This document shows, piece after piece, positions 1 through 9,239 of a stretch of 64,000 nt of DNA; positions within the stretch are counted from its first letter, which is position 1, and every line of letters starts with the position of its first letter. Both the position numbers and the translations under genes were made by a program. The DNA comes from Pseudomonas parasichuanensis (GTDB lineage: Bacteria; Pseudomonadota; Gammaproteobacteria; Pseudomonadales; Pseudomonadaceae). The stretch spans positions 1 to 64,000 of the forward strand of contig NZ_BQHO01000027.1 in assembly GCF_021601385.1 (NCBI RefSeq), written 5' to 3'. The notes below the pieces were generated by a model, which saw only the letters and a program-made list of their open reading frames with translations, ran no database searches and was not told where the DNA came from.

Positions 1-127
1 TCTGATGCGCTACAACCTCAAGCGGCTCCATAGCTACAACGGCTATGAAACGCCGGTAGCCATGGAGGCAAAGCTCAAAGCGGCGGCATAAACCTTAATC
101 GGTGTCCAAAATTACTTGACCAGATCA
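1..127 (+). mobile_element. Right end of an IS3-like insertion sequence (partial)
   Basis: The window opens inside an insertion sequence. It contains the last 29 codons of a transposase (2-91) followed by a short tail. The tail ends in a plausible terminal inverted repeat that, read inward, begins TGATCTGGTCAAGTAATTTT and stops at about 127 with the CA dinucleotide usual for IS3 ends. Genome sequence resumes inside a REP element at 128. Only the right end is visible, so the family assignment is tentative. Confidence 0.6.
2..91 (+). CDS. Transposase OrfB, C-terminal fragment (IS3-like)
   Basis: An open frame enters from the left edge and stops with TAA at 89-91, giving 29 residues that contain YNLKRLHSYNGYETP. 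The pattern YN..R.H...GY.TP is typical of the C-terminus of IS3-family DDE transposases (rve integrase core). The rest of the gene lies outside the window, so intactness cannot be judged. Confidence 0.6.
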   Translation: MMRYNLKRLHSYNGYETPVAMEAKLKAAA

Positions 128-206
128 AGCCGGCTCCCACAGGGACAGCGCAGATCTCAAGCTTTGCGCGATCCCTGTGGGAGCTGGCTTGCCAGCGATG
201 AGGCCC
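128..206. repeat. REP pair, left part lost at the IS junction
   Basis: Two inverted REP units: GGCTCCCACAGGG near 131 and CCCTGTGGGAGCTGGCTTGC from about 172. The left unit starts abruptly at the IS end and lacks the GCCGGCA half seen in the complete copy near 16405, so the IS appears to have inserted into this REP. Confidence 0.75.
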
Positions 207-293
207 CTGCAGAAAAGCGCAGAATTTTCTGGTTATTTTTTCACCAAAACCGTAGCTTAACGTTTTGCAACAAACGTTCGAGCGAGGTGTGTG

Positions 294-926
294 ATGTCGA
301 TGGAAACCTGGTTGGCCTTCTTTGCCGCGTGCTGGGTCATCAGCCTGTCGCCGGGTGCCGGGGCCATTGCCTCGATGTCCAGCGGCCTGCAGTACGGATT
401 CTGGCGTGGCTACTGGAACGCCCTGGGCCTGCAACTGGGCCTGATCCTGCAGATCGCCATCATCGCCGCCGGTGTCGGCGCCGTGCTTGCCGCCTCGGCC
501 ACCGCCTTCCAGCTGATCAAATGGTTCGGTGTCGCCTACCTAGTCTTCCTCGCCTACAAACAGTGGCGCGCACTGCCGATGGACATGAGCGACGAGTCCG
601 GCGTGCGGCCGATCGGCAAGCCACTGAGCCTGGTGTTCCGTGGCTTCCTGGTCAACGTCAGCAACCCCAAGGCGCTGGTGTTCATGCTCGCGGTACTGCC
701 GCAGTTCATCGACCCCCATGCCGCGCTGCTGCCGCAATACCTGGCGATTACCGTGACCATGATCAGCGTCGACCTGTTGGTGATGGCCGGCTACACCGGG
801 CTGGCTTCGCGGGTGCTGCGCCTGCTGCGCACGCCGAAGCAGCAAAAGCGCATGAACCGTACCTTCGCCGGCTTGTTCATCGGCGCGGCCACCTTCCTTG
901 CCACATTGCGCCGCGCGCCGATCTGA
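294..926 (+). CDS. LysE/RhtB-family amino-acid exporter
   Basis: 210-residue integral membrane protein with about six hydrophobic segments. The N-terminal region carries the family signature around residues 18-40 (ISLSPGAGAIASMSSGLQYG), and a mid-protein NVSNPKALVFML segment is typical of LysE/RhtB exporters, which move amino acids or related metabolites out across the inner membrane. ATG at 294 is preferred over the GTG at 291 because a GAGGTG ribosome-binding stretch lies just upstream. It stands alone and converges on the SPFH gene with a one-base gap. The substrate cannot be read from sequence. Confidence 0.88.
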   Translation: MSMETWLAFFAACWVISLSPGAGAIASMSSGLQYGFWRGYWNALGLQLGLILQIAIIAAGVGAVLAASATAFQLIKWFGVAYLVFLAYKQWRALPMDMSDESGVRPIGKPLSLVFRGFLVNVSNPKALVFMLAVLPQFIDPHAALLPQYLAITVTMISVDLLVMAGYTGLASRVLRLLRTPKQQKRMNRTFAGLFIGAATFLATLRRAPI

Positions 927-927
927 G

Positions 928-1689
928 TCAGTTTTGCGGTGGCCGGTCGACCAGCCCCTTGAGCAGGTCGATCGGCACCGGGAAGACGATGGTCGAGCTC
1001 TTGTCCCCGGCGATGGTGCCCAGCGTCTGCATATAGCGCAGCTGCATCGCCCCGGGTTCCTTGCCCAGCATCTGCGCCGCCTGCATCAGTTTCTCCGAGG
1101 CCTGCAGCTCACCCTCCGCGTGGATCACCTTGGCCCGCCGCTCGCGTTCGGCTTCGGCCTGGCGGGCGATGGCGCGGATCATCGATTCATTCAGGTCGAC
1201 ATGCTTGATCTCGACGTTGGCCACCTTGATGCCCCAGGCATCGGTCTGCGCGTCGAGCACTTCGCGGATGTCGCCGTTGAGCTGTTCGCGCTCGGCCAGC
1301 AGCTCGTCCAGTTCGTGCTTGCCAAGCACCGCGCGCAGGGTGGTCTGGGCCAGCTGGCTGGTGGCGGCGAGAAAGTCCTCGACCTGGATGATCGCCTTCT
1401 GTGGGTCGAGCACACGAAAGTACAGCACCGCGTTGACCTTGACCGAGACGTTGTCGCGGGTGATCACGTCCTGCGGCGGTACGTCGAGCACCACCGTGCG
1501 CAGGTCGACCCGCACCATCTGCTGGATCCCCGGGATCAGGATGATCAGCCCCGGGCCCTTGACCTGCCAGAAGCGCCCAAGCTGGAACACTACGCCACGC
1601 TCGTATTCGCGCAGGATGCGCAGCGCCGACAGCAGCAGTAGCATCACCAGCACAAGCAGTGTGCCGAAACCGAATTGCATGAACATCAT
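928..1689 (-). CDS. SPFH/stomatin-family (slipin) membrane protein
   Basis: 253 residues: one N-terminal hydrophobic anchor (about residues 5-22), then a prohibitin-homology domain beginning [14 protein letters not shown] and running to about residue 200, with an Ala/Glu-rich helix at the end ([20 protein letters not shown]). Slipins form inner-membrane oligomers and are commonly encoded with an NfeD protease, as here. The start overlaps the nfeD stop (ATGA at 1688-1691) with GGAGAG just upstream, indicating translational coupling. ATG at 1686 is an equally possible start. Confidence 0.9.
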   Translation of the reverse strand: MMFMQFGFGTLLVLVMLLLLSALRILREYERGVVFQLGRFWQVKGPGLIILIPGIQQMVRVDLRTVVLDVPPQDVITRDNVSVKVNAVLYFRVLDPQKAIIQVEDFLAATSQLAQTTLRAVLGKHELDELLAEREQLNGDIREVLDAQTDAWGIKVANVEIKHVDLNESMIRAIARQAEAERERRAKVIHAEGELQASEKLMQAAQMLGKEPGAMQLRYMQTLGTIAGDKSSTIVFPVPIDLLKGLVDRPPQN

Positions 1690-3029
1690 CACTCTCCTGG
1701 CGCCGTTGGCGCGGTGGCGCTGACTTCCAACGTCACGCCGTTGCGTGCGGTCACCCGCACGTGCTGGCCGGGTTGCAGCGGCGTGGCGCACTGTGCCTGC
1801 CAGTGCTCGCCCTGGGCCTGTACCGAGCCGTGGAACGGGTTGTCCGCCTGCACGAAGGTCACCGTGACCAGGCTGCCCACCAGCCCGGCGTCACCGCTGA
1901 CCAGGGCTCGGCGGCGTGCCTTGATCGCCATGCCCAGCACGCCACCGAGCAACAAGGCCGAGAGCACGGCCAGGCCGGCGATCAGCGCCAGCGGGATGCC
2001 GAAGCCGGGCGCGTCGGTGTCCATCAGGATGACGGCGCCGGCAATGAACGCGACGATGCCGCCGAAACCGACCACGCCGAAACTGGGCAGGAACGCCTCG
2101 GCGACCATGAACGCCAGTCCGAGCAGGATCAGTGCCACACCGGCATGGCTCACCGGCAGCAGCTGCAGCGCATACAGCGCCAGCAGCAGGCAGATGCCGC
2201 CGACCACCCCGCCGACCCCGGTGCCGGGGTTGATGAATTCGAACAATAGGCCGTACACCCCGATCATGATCAGGATCAGCGCCACGCTGGGGTTGGTGAT
2301 CACTGCCAGCAGGCGCGTGCGCCAGTCCGGCAGGTGCTCGACCACGCTGGCCCCGGCGGTTTTCAGTTGTACGGTCTGGCCGGCGGCAACCAGGCTCTGG
2401 CCGTCGAGCTGGCGCAGCAGTTCCGGCAGGTCGCTGGCCACCTGGTCGATCACTTTCAGGCGCAGGGCCTCGCTGGCCGACAGGCTGACCGCCTCGCGCA
2501 CGGCCTTTTCCGCCCAGTCGGCATTGCGCCCGCGCAGCTGGGCCAGGCCACGGATGTAGGCCGCGGCGTCGTTGACCTGTTTACGGGCGAGGGTGTCTTC
2601 GTTGGTGTCGGCGGCCTTCTCGGGGTTACCCGGCATGCCGATCTGCACCGGCGTGGCGGCGCCCAGGTTGGTGCCGGGGGCCATGGCTGCCACATGGCTG
2701 GCGTAGAGGATGTAGGTGCCGGCGCTGGCCGCCCGGGCACCGCTGGGGGCAACGTAGGTGGCCACCGGCACGGGGCTGGCGAGGATGGCCTTGATGATCT
2801 GGCGCATGGCGCTGTCGAGCCCGCCGGGGGTGTCGAGGCGGATCACCAGCAGTTGCGCACCCTGCGCCTGGGCCTGTTCAAGCCCGCGCAGCAGGTAGTC
2901 GGCACTGGCCGGGCCGATGGCGTCGTCGACGCTCAGCAGCCACACGCTGCCACCGGGCGCGGCCTGCCCGCCCGGGGCAACGCCGAGCATCAGCAGCAAC
3001 AGCAACACGCGCCAGCCGTGAGCGATCAC
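1689..3029 (-). CDS. NfeD-family membrane-bound serine protease (ClpP-class)
   Basis: 446 residues: a signal peptide (residues 1-23), a ClpP-like protease domain (about 25-230) with the nucleophile segment [19 protein letters not shown] and a downstream Lys in [14 protein letters not shown], then four to five membrane helices (about 240-370) and a C-terminal NfeD OB-fold domain. Members such as archaeal PH1510 cleave the hydrophobic C-terminus of stomatin partners. The downstream SPFH gene overlaps by 3 nt, so the two form one operon. Confidence 0.9.
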   Translation of the reverse strand: MIAHGWRVLLLLLMLGVAPGGQAAPGGSVWLLSVDDAIGPASADYLLRGLEQAQAQGAQLLVIRLDTPGGLDSAMRQIIKAILASPVPVATYVAPSGARAASAGTYILYASHVAAMAPGTNLGAATPVQIGMPGNPEKAADTNEDTLARKQVNDAAAYIRGLAQLRGRNADWAEKAVREAVSLSASEALRLKVIDQVASDLPELLRQLDGQSLVAAGQTVQLKTAGASVVEHLPDWRTRLLAVITNPSVALILIMIGVYGLLFEFINPGTGVGGVVGGICLLLALYALQLLPVSHAGVALILLGLAFMVAEAFLPSFGVVGFGGIVAFIAGAVILMDTDAPGFGIPLALIAGLAVLSALLLGGVLGMAIKARRRALVSGDAGLVGSLVTVTFVQADNPFHGSVQAQGEHWQAQCATPLQPGQHVRVTARNGVTLEVSATAPTAPGE

Positions 3030-3125
3030 CTGTCGTCACCTTGTGGGGGCCTGTGATTGAAGTTTAGCCGTGGCCGCCTGGCTGCGGCCTAAACTTGTGG
3101 ATGGGGGCGAAACCGGAGGTGCATC

Positions 3126-3584
3126 ATGCGTATGGCCAAGACCCTTCAGCAGCGCCTGGACCAGGCCAACTGCGACTACGACATCATTTCCCACCCGCAC
3201 TCGGCCACCAGCCTTGAGTCGGCCCGCACGGCTGGCGTACCGGCTGAACGGGTCGCCAAGTCAGTCATGCTCGATGACCGGCATGGCAACTACATCATGG
3301 CCGTGCTGCCGGCCAACCGGCACCTGGACATGACCGAGGTGCGCATGACCGGCGCCTGGCAGCTGACCCGTGAAAGCGCGCTACCGATGCTGTTCGGTGA
3401 TTGCGAACGTGGCGCCGTACCGGCACTGGGCGATGCCTATGGCATGAAGATGCTGCTCGATTCGAGCCTTACTCGCCAGGGCGATGTCTATCTTGAGGCA
3501 GGTGACCACGATCATCTGATTCACATGAGCATGGAGCAATACTTGAAACTGGTGCCGCACGCCGAAGTGCGCGAACTGAGCTGA
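3126..3584 (+). CDS. YbaK/EbsC-domain aminoacyl-tRNA deacylase-like protein
   Basis: 152 residues matching the YbaK/aaRS-associated fold: SHPHSATSLESARTAGVPAERVAKSV at the N-terminus (conserved Lys in AKSV) and a C-terminal HMSMEQYLKLV segment. Family members hydrolyse mischarged aminoacyl-tRNAs in trans. The ATG at 3126 follows GGAGGTG with good spacing; ATG 3132 is an alternative. The exact tRNA substrate is not predictable. Confidence 0.85.
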   Translation: MRMAKTLQQRLDQANCDYDIISHPHSATSLESARTAGVPAERVAKSVMLDDRHGNYIMAVLPANRHLDMTEVRMTGAWQLTRESALPMLFGDCERGAVPALGDAYGMKMLLDSSLTRQGDVYLEAGDHDHLIHMSMEQYLKLVPHAEVRELS

Positions 3585-3644
3585 TGCTCGCAACCAACGC
3601 CGGGCTGGCGTCGTGGACGATCGGCCCGGCCCAAGGAGTGAACC

Positions 3645-3887
3645 ATGGAAGCGCCGATCCACAAGTTTTCCGAACTGTTCAAGCAACTGGGCCTGCCCGA
3701 CGACCCTGTGGGCATCGACCAGTTCATCACCAGCCATTCCCCCCTCAAGGGTGAGGTGAAGCTGGTCGACGCACCCTTCTGGAACGATGCCCAGCGGTCG
3801 TTCCTCAAGGACAGCATCAACGAAGATGCCGATTGGGCGGAGCTGTTCGACCAGCTCAACGAGGCCTTGCGTCGCCCCCGTAAATAA
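3645..3887 (+). CDS. DUF2789 family protein
   Basis: 80-residue soluble acidic protein recognised as DUF2789 from HKFSELFKQLGLP at the N-terminus and AQRSFLKDSINEDADWAELF toward the C-terminus. Function unknown. It has a strong ribosome-binding site (AAGGAG) and lies 60 bp after the YbaK-domain gene on the same strand. Confidence 0.85.
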   Translation: MEAPIHKFSELFKQLGLPDDPVGIDQFITSHSPLKGEVKLVDAPFWNDAQRSFLKDSINEDADWAELFDQLNEALRRPRK

Positions 3888-3957
3888 AGCGCCGAGCGGC
3901 ACCTGATGGGTGACGGGGCCATTGCTATGCTCAGGAAAACAACAAGGGGATGGCGCG

Positions 3958-4596
3958 ATGAAAGATCCCTACGCACCGGGTTTCTGGTGCACCGTGACGA
4001 TCCTGGGCACCCTGACCGCCGGTTACTTCTACGGTATCCGGCACACCCAGCAGATGAACCAGGCCGTGCAGTTCCTGTATGCCGCCGCCGCCGTCACCGC
4101 GGCGGTTGCCTTGTGCGGGCTGGCGTGGATCGCCTGGGAACACCTGCACCTGAACAAGCGCGAAGTCGCCCAGGGGCGAACGTTGCTGACCATCTGGAAC
4201 ACCAAGGTCGCCCTGCGCCGGGTCGAAACCGTGTTCGACCGCTACTTCTGGGGCAGCTACTGGCATTCCGGGCGCACCTTCGAGGAGGTCATGGGCGAGC
4301 TCAAGGGCACGCCCCTGGAGCAGAGCCTCGACGCCCTCAAGTTGCAGTGCCGCGAGCTCGACCGGGAAATCCACGATCATCAGCATCACTGGCTGGCCAA
4401 TGCCCGCGACCTGTCCAGCGTGGCCACGGCCATGGCCCGTGAGCGCTATCAGCTGGACCTGTGCGACGCGCCGATACGTGATGGCGGCAATACCGCCGTG
4501 CTCAATCGCGATCTGGAAGTGCTGGTGTACACCTGGTCGGCGCGTCTGCGCAGCTTCGACCATCAGCTGGACGAGCTGGAGCGCGCCTATCACTGA
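3958..4596 (+). CDS. Two-TM membrane protein of unknown function
   Basis: 212 residues with two hydrophobic segments near the N-terminus (about residues 8-24 and 35-55) followed by a hydrophilic, probably helical cytoplasmic domain rich in His, Arg and Glu (HDHQHHWLANARDL). No family recognised. ATG 3958 is chosen because AGGGGA lies about 8 nt upstream; the longer frame from 3910 has no ribosome-binding site. It converges on the CBS gene with 4 bp between stops. Confidence 0.75.
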   Translation: MKDPYAPGFWCTVTILGTLTAGYFYGIRHTQQMNQAVQFLYAAAAVTAAVALCGLAWIAWEHLHLNKREVAQGRTLLTIWNTKVALRRVETVFDRYFWGSYWHSGRTFEEVMGELKGTPLEQSLDALKLQCRELDREIHDHQHHWLANARDLSSVATAMARERYQLDLCDAPIRDGGNTAVLNRDLEVLVYTWSARLRSFDHQLDELERAYH

Positions 4597-4600
4597 GGGG

Positions 4601-5038
4601 TCATTCGCCGCGAATGTACTGCTCCAGCTGCTGGATCAGGTTGGCCTGCTCGGCGATGGTTTCTTTGACAAGGTCACCGATCGACAGCAGCCCCAACAGC
4701 GCGCTGCCATCCACTACCGGCAGGTGGCGCAGGTGGCGGTCGGTCATCAGTTGCATGCAGTGATCAAGTTTTTCCTTCGGCCCTACGGTGACCACGGGTG
4801 CGCTCATGATTTCACGCACCGGAGTGGCGGCCGAAGAGCGCCCTTTGAGCACCAGCTTGCGGGCATAGTCGCGTTCACTGACGATCCCCACCACCCGGTT
4901 GTCCTCCACCACCGGCAGTGCGCCGACGTTTTTCTCCGCCAGCATTTTCACGGCATCCAGTACCGAGTCATCAGGGCCGATGGTGTAGACGGTCTGATGC
5001 TGGGCCTTGGTCTTGAGGATTTGTTCGACGTTTTTCAT
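4601..5038 (-). CDS. Stand-alone CBS-pair protein
   Basis: 145 residues consisting almost entirely of two CBS motifs (about residues 8-63 and 75-130), with typical VLDAVKMLAEKNVGALPVVE and DRHLRHLPVVDG stretches. CBS pairs bind adenine nucleotides or NADH and act as energy sensors. ATG 5038 (MKNVEQIL) follows a GAGG motif; the longer frame upstream has no support. The partner it regulates is not evident from its neighbours. Confidence 0.88.
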   Translation of the reverse strand: MKNVEQILKTKAQHQTVYTIGPDDSVLDAVKMLAEKNVGALPVVEDNRVVGIVSERDYARKLVLKGRSSAATPVREIMSAPVVTVGPKEKLDHCMQLMTDRHLRHLPVVDGSALLGLLSIGDLVKETIAEQANLIQQLEQYIRGE

Positions 5039-5164
5039 GCGAGCCTCGGTGGGTGAAAAAGCGCTGTGTCGGAGTAAATAAAGCATCCGGCACGGCGCTC
5101 TGCACGGCAATGCAGGAAACGGCATCGAGGCGATTGAAAAACGTCATGGGCCAGACGTTGTAGT

Positions 5165-5277
5165 TGTAGGAGCGGCCTTGTGCCGCGAATGGGCCGCGCA
5201 GCGGCCCCAGCGATCTCGAAGAAATACCTGCAACTGGGGCGATCGGTCCGGCGCCCCGGCAAGGCCGCTCCTACCCA
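5165..5277. repeat. REP pair between the CBS and dipeptidase genes
   Basis: Inverted units GTAGGAGCGGCCTTGTGCCG at about 5167 and AAGGCCGCTCCTACCC at about 5262-5277, with a GGGCCGCGCAGCGGCCC hairpin between. The array ends just before the dipeptidase stop codon, so it may protect that mRNA's 3' end. Confidence 0.8.
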
Positions 5278-5279
5278 GG

Positions 5280-7010
5280 TCAGAGCTTCGGCATCTGCCC
5301 GATTCGCGCGACCATCTCGCTGACGATCTGCAGATCGAGCATGAACTGCTCCACAGTCTTGAACTCGTTGTCGTTGTGCCCGGTGTACTTCACATCCGGC
5401 ATGGCCAGGCCGAACTGCACGCCGTTGGGCAGGTCATGCACCGAGGTGGCGCCGGCGGACGTGCCGAACTCATGCTTCATGCCCAGGTTTTCGCTGGCCA
5501 CCGCGAGCAGGGCCTTGACCCATTCGCCCTGCGGGTTGCGGTACATCGGCTCGTCCAGGCTGTAGTCGAACGCCACTGCGGTCTTGCTCTTGGCAGTCCA
5601 GCTGTCGAGCTTGCCGGAGATCTCGCCCTTGAGCGTGTCGAGCGACTTGCCTTTGGGGATGCGCAGGTTCACCGCCAGCTTCAGCGCCTTGTCATCCACG
5701 CCGACGAAGGTCAGCGAGGTGGTCAGCGGGCCCATGAAAGAATCCTTGAAGCCCACGCCGAGCTTGTTGCCCAGGTAGTCCAGGCCCCAGTTGTCGGCGG
5801 CGTAGCGGGCGGCGTCGGTGATGTGGTTGTGCTTGAGCGGCACCTCTTTGCCCAGGCCATTGAGGAACACCAGCATGCGCGCCACCGGGTTGACCCCCGA
5901 CTCGGGCTCGGAGGAGTGCGCCGACACACCGGTCACGGTCAGCAGCACCTGCTTGCCATCGACCTTGGCGTCGATGCTGAAGTTGCCACCGTTGTGTTTG
6001 ACGAAAGCAGCACCGGCCTTGTTCAGGGCCTTGGCCAGGGCAGCCGGCTGATCGTCGATCAGGGTCGCCACCGAGTTGCCGGGGATCTGGTTGGTGGCCA
6101 GGCCGCCGGTCAGGTTCACCACCTCGGCGCCCTTGCCGCTGCCGGCGCGCTTGGCGAAGGTGGCCATGACCGTGCCGTAGCCTTTCTCGGCGATCACCAC
6201 CGGGTAGCCGCCGTCCAGCGCCAGGTTGTAGTCGGGCGTGGCGTTGCGCTCGAAGTAGTAGGGGATGGCGTCGCCGGTGGTTTCCTCGGTGGTGTCCACC
6301 AGCAGCTTGAACTGGCGGGCCAGTGGCAGCTTCTCGTCCTTGGCCACTTTCAGCGCATAGAGCGCGACGACGATGCCGTTCTTGTCGTCCTCGGTGCCGC
6401 GGCCGTACATGCGGTCGCCCACCAGGGTGACCTTGAACGGGTCGAGCTTGGTGCCGTCGGCCAGCTTCCAGTTGGCCGGGGTGACCGGCACCACATCGGC
6501 GTGGGCGTGGATGCCGATGACTTCCTTGCCTTCGCCAAGGGAGATCTCGTAGACGCGGTTGTCGATGTTGCGGAAGGCCAGGCCAAAGCCCTCGGCCAGG
6601 GCCTTGATCTTGTCGGCGATCTTGAGGAACTCGGGGTTCTCGTGCTGCTCCACGCCTTCTTTACGATAGGTCGGGATCTCTACCAGCTCGCGCAGGGTTT
6701 CGGTGGCGGCCTTGCCGTACTTGATACGGGTGTACAGGCCCAGCAGGCGGTTGATCTCGTCCTGCTGCTCGACAGCCAGCGGCTTGCCGGCCAGGTACTG
6801 CTTGAGGGTTTCGTCGAGCTTGTCGGCCTTGGCCAGGTCACTGCCGGCCAGCTTGCCGAGGAATTGCTTGAAGTCGGCCGGGTCGCTGCCGTCGTAGGCT
6901 TTGATGATGGCAGCGGATTGTTGCTGGGACAGGTTGGCCTGGGCCGGGATCGAGAACATGGCCAGGCTGGCCAGCATCAGGGAAGCGGCGGAGAGCTTGG
7001 TAAAAGGCAT
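5280..7010 (-). CDS. Exported M20-family dipeptidase (PepV-like)
   Basis: 576 residues with a signal peptide (MPFTKLSAASLMLASLAMFS, cleavage after AQA). The zinc-peptidase core shows the expected ligand order: H in GIHAHADVVP, D in YGRGTEDDKNG, EE in DTTEETTGD, and a late H in TGHNDNEFKT. M20 dipeptidases remove amino acids from short peptides; the signal peptide places this one in the periplasm. ATG 7010 gives the best signal peptide; ATG 7022 is possible. It is divergent from the DUF3857 gene and shares its upstream region. Confidence 0.87.
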   Translation of the reverse strand: MPFTKLSAASLMLASLAMFSIPAQANLSQQQSAAIIKAYDGSDPADFKQFLGKLAGSDLAKADKLDETLKQYLAGKPLAVEQQDEINRLLGLYTRIKYGKAATETLRELVEIPTYRKEGVEQHENPEFLKIADKIKALAEGFGLAFRNIDNRVYEISLGEGKEVIGIHAHADVVPVTPANWKLADGTKLDPFKVTLVGDRMYGRGTEDDKNGIVVALYALKVAKDEKLPLARQFKLLVDTTEETTGDAIPYYFERNATPDYNLALDGGYPVVIAEKGYGTVMATFAKRAGSGKGAEVVNLTGGLATNQIPGNSVATLIDDQPAALAKALNKAGAAFVKHNGGNFSIDAKVDGKQVLLTVTGVSAHSSEPESGVNPVARMLVFLNGLGKEVPLKHNHITDAARYAADNWGLDYLGNKLGVGFKDSFMGPLTTSLTFVGVDDKALKLAVNLRIPKGKSLDTLKGEISGKLDSWTAKSKTAVAFDYSLDEPMYRNPQGEWVKALLAVASENLGMKHEFGTSAGATSVHDLPNGVQFGLAMPDVKYTGHNDNEFKTVEQFMLDLQIVSEMVARIGQMPKL

Positions 7011-7167
7011 GGTCGTGCGCATTCCTTTGCAAGTGTTGGAGGGTGCCCGTTCACGTAAACGGGAAGACGCCAACGCTAACACCAAAGACCATCTTCGCGG
7101 GAGAGGTGGCATTGTGCATCCATGCATGAATCCCTGTGGTGGCGCACGCCAAGTTCAATTTAATAAC

Positions 7168-7186
7168 AAAAATGCGTATCATTATC
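7168..7186. promoter_or_regulatory. Candidate Fur box
   Basis: AAAAATGCGTATCATTATC matches the 19-bp Fur consensus GATAATGATAATCATTATC at 14 positions, including an intact right half. It lies 41 bp upstream of the DUF3857 start and between two divergent genes, so it could act on either. Confidence 0.45.
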
Positions 7187-7226
7187 GCTGTTTGTAATAA
7201 GCATTGCGTTATCGAGAAGGATCCTC

Positions 7227-9080
7227 ATGTTCATGAAATACCTAGCACCCCTGGCCGGGGTGTTCGCCCTTGCCCTGTCCTGCATCGCCCCAGCCCAGGC
7301 CCGGGACGATGGTACCGACCACTCCGTTACCCTTGAGAAGGTCGTCCAGGCCTACACCGTCCAGGCCGACGGCAGTTTCCAGCTGGACGTCGAAACGGTC
7401 ACCCGTATCAACGAGGAGCGGGCCATCCAGGCCAAGGCGCAGCAGCCGCTGAGCTACAACCGTTCGTTCGAGACCCTGGAGGTCGTCGAAGCATTCACCC
7501 GCAAGCCCGATGGCCGCACGGTCAAGGTGGAGGCCTCGCAGATCAAGGAGCAGCAAGAGCAGGCGTCGTCCTTCGCCCCGATGTTCCAGGACTCGCGGGT
7601 GAAGGTGGTGATCTTCCCCGAGGTGGCCATCGGCGACCAATTGGTGCTGCGCTACAAGCTGCAGCGCACCACCGCGCTGTTCCCCGGGCAGTTCGAAGAC
7701 ATCACGGCGCCGGATTTCCATCCGGTGAAGCAATTCACGCTCAGCTACGACCTGCCGGCGGATATGCCGCTGTACGCCGATGCGCGCGGTTTCAAGGCGT
7801 CGGCACCCAAGGTTGGCAAAGGCCGCAAGGTCCATCGCTGGGACTTCGTGCCCACCGAGCGAGCGCGGACCGAAGCGGGCTCGGTGTCCTACCTGGACTA
7901 TGGCCAGTACCTGGCGGTGTCGACGTTCAAGGAATATTCGGCGCTGGCTACCGCTTACCAGGCCCGCGCCGGGGTGGAGGTAACGCCGGCCATCGCCGCC
8001 TTGGCCGGGGAGCTCACGGCAAACCTGCCCGGCGCACGGGAAAAGGCCTTCAAGCTCAGCGACTGGGTACGCGAGAACATCCGCTACGTGGCCGTCTATG
8101 TCGGCCCTGGCGGCGTGGTGCCCCATTCGGCGCAGAGCGTGCTGGACAACCGCTACGGTGACTGCAAGGACCATGTGGCGCTGCTGGAGGCACTGCTCAG
8201 GGCGGCCGGGATCGAAAGCTCGCCCGCCTTGATCAACCTGGGCAACGCCTACACGCTGCCCAAGGTGCCGACGCTGGGCGTGCTGAACCACGTGCTGACC
8301 TACATCCCGAGCCTGGATCTGTACCTGGACTCCACCGACCCCTCCATCGCTGCCGGTTACCTGCCCCTGCCGGACCTGGACAAGCCGGTGCTGCTGACCG
8401 CCTCGGGCGTGCTCGGCAAGACCCCGGCCAGCCAGCTCAACAAGCAGTCGGGCGAGATGCTGTTCAAGGTCCAGGGCACGGGTGCCGCGGACTTCACCAG
8501 TGCCTCGGTCATCGAGGGATGGGCCAGCGAGTTCAGCCGCTACAGCGCCAAGTCGATGAAGCCGGCCGACCTGGACCGGATCGTCGAGCAGGTACTCAAT
8601 GCCTATGGGCAGCGGGGCAGCGGCAAGATCCTGATTCAACCTTCGCTGGCACCCGAGCACTTCCGTAGCACGGTCGAAGGGCGCACCGAGAACCTGGTCA
8701 ACCTGCCAGGCCCGGTCGGGGTGCAGGCTTTCAGCAGCCTGGTCGGTGGTATCGCGCAGACCGTGTACGGCTTCGCCGCTGAAAACGAGCGTACCCAGGC
8801 GTTCATTTGCCTCACCAATGAAGCGGTGGAGCAATCGCGCTTCGAGTTCCCTGCCGAGGTCACCATCCTGGCCACGCCCAAGCCGGTTGCCGTACAGAAT
8901 GCCAGCTTCGACTACAGCGCCCGTTACACCCGCGATGGCAACGCCGTGGTCATCGAGCGCCGCCTGCGGTTCAAGCACCCGAAAGCGGTGTGCACCCCGG
9001 AGGAATTCAAGGTGATGAAGCCGTCCATCGAAACCATGGTCAAGGACCTGCAGGGGCAGATCATCGTGCAGGCCAGCTGA
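7227..9080 (+). CDS. Exported DUF3857/transglutaminase-like protein
   Basis: 617 residues: a signal peptide (about residues 1-25), an all-beta DUF3857 domain (about 50-235), a transglutaminase-like core (about 265-345) with the nucleophile in NRYGDCKDH and catalytic His/Asp in LNHVLTYIPSLDLYLDSTDP, then a C-terminal domain. Such proteins are periplasmic or secreted peptidase/transamidase-fold enzymes; the reaction here is unknown. A strong terminator follows, and a candidate Fur box precedes it, suggesting iron-responsive expression. Confidence 0.85.
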   Translation: MFMKYLAPLAGVFALALSCIAPAQARDDGTDHSVTLEKVVQAYTVQADGSFQLDVETVTRINEERAIQAKAQQPLSYNRSFETLEVVEAFTRKPDGRTVKVEASQIKEQQEQASSFAPMFQDSRVKVVIFPEVAIGDQLVLRYKLQRTTALFPGQFEDITAPDFHPVKQFTLSYDLPADMPLYADARGFKASAPKVGKGRKVHRWDFVPTERARTEAGSVSYLDYGQYLAVSTFKEYSALATAYQARAGVEVTPAIAALAGELTANLPGAREKAFKLSDWVRENIRYVAVYVGPGGVVPHSAQSVLDNRYGDCKDHVALLEALLRAAGIESSPALINLGNAYTLPKVPTLGVLNHVLTYIPSLDLYLDSTDPSIAAGYLPLPDLDKPVLLTASGVLGKTPASQLNKQSGEMLFKVQGTGAADFTSASVIEGWASEFSRYSAKSMKPADLDRIVEQVLNAYGQRGSGKILIQPSLAPEHFRSTVEGRTENLVNLPGPVGVQAFSSLVGGIAQTVYGFAAENERTQAFICLTNEAVEQSRFEFPAEVTILATPKPVAVQNASFDYSARYTRDGNAVVIERRLRFKHPKAVCTPEEFKVMKPSIETMVKDLQGQIIVQAS

Positions 9081-9116
9081 GGTGGCACACGGCAACGTGC
9101 GTTGACCTGATAGGTA

Positions 9117-9156
9117 CAAACAAGCCCCGCCGGAGATATCCGAGCGGGGCTTCTTG
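9117..9156 (+). terminator. Rho-independent terminator after the DUF3857 gene
   Basis: Inverted arms CAAGCCCCGC and GCGGGGCTTCTTG around a 13-nt loop, with a modest T-rich tail, 40 bp after the stop codon. Confidence 0.75.
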
Positions 9157-9200
9157 TTGCTCTCCCCGGTGCAGGGGCGTTGGGGGCAGCGTGATATTCA

Positions 9201-9239
9201 TGGGGCACTCGGCGGGATTCGAACCCATGGCCCCTGCCT
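9201..9239 (-). repeat. Duplicated 3' half of tRNA-Arg(CCG); putative att-like repeat
   Basis: This 39-bp stretch matches the 3' half of the intact tRNA-Arg gene (13632-13670) at 36 positions and in the same orientation. It includes a perfect 23-bp core across the T arm and 3' acceptor strand, plus the CCA end. There is no matching 5' half, so it is not a tRNA gene. The geometry (intact tRNA, cassette, 3'-end fragment) is that of an element integrated at a tRNA 3' end. Confidence 0.75.

Noticed and set aside
5178-7058. Plus-strand frame opposite the dipeptidase
   Set aside because: Low-complexity shadow; the minus strand has signal peptide and zinc ligands.
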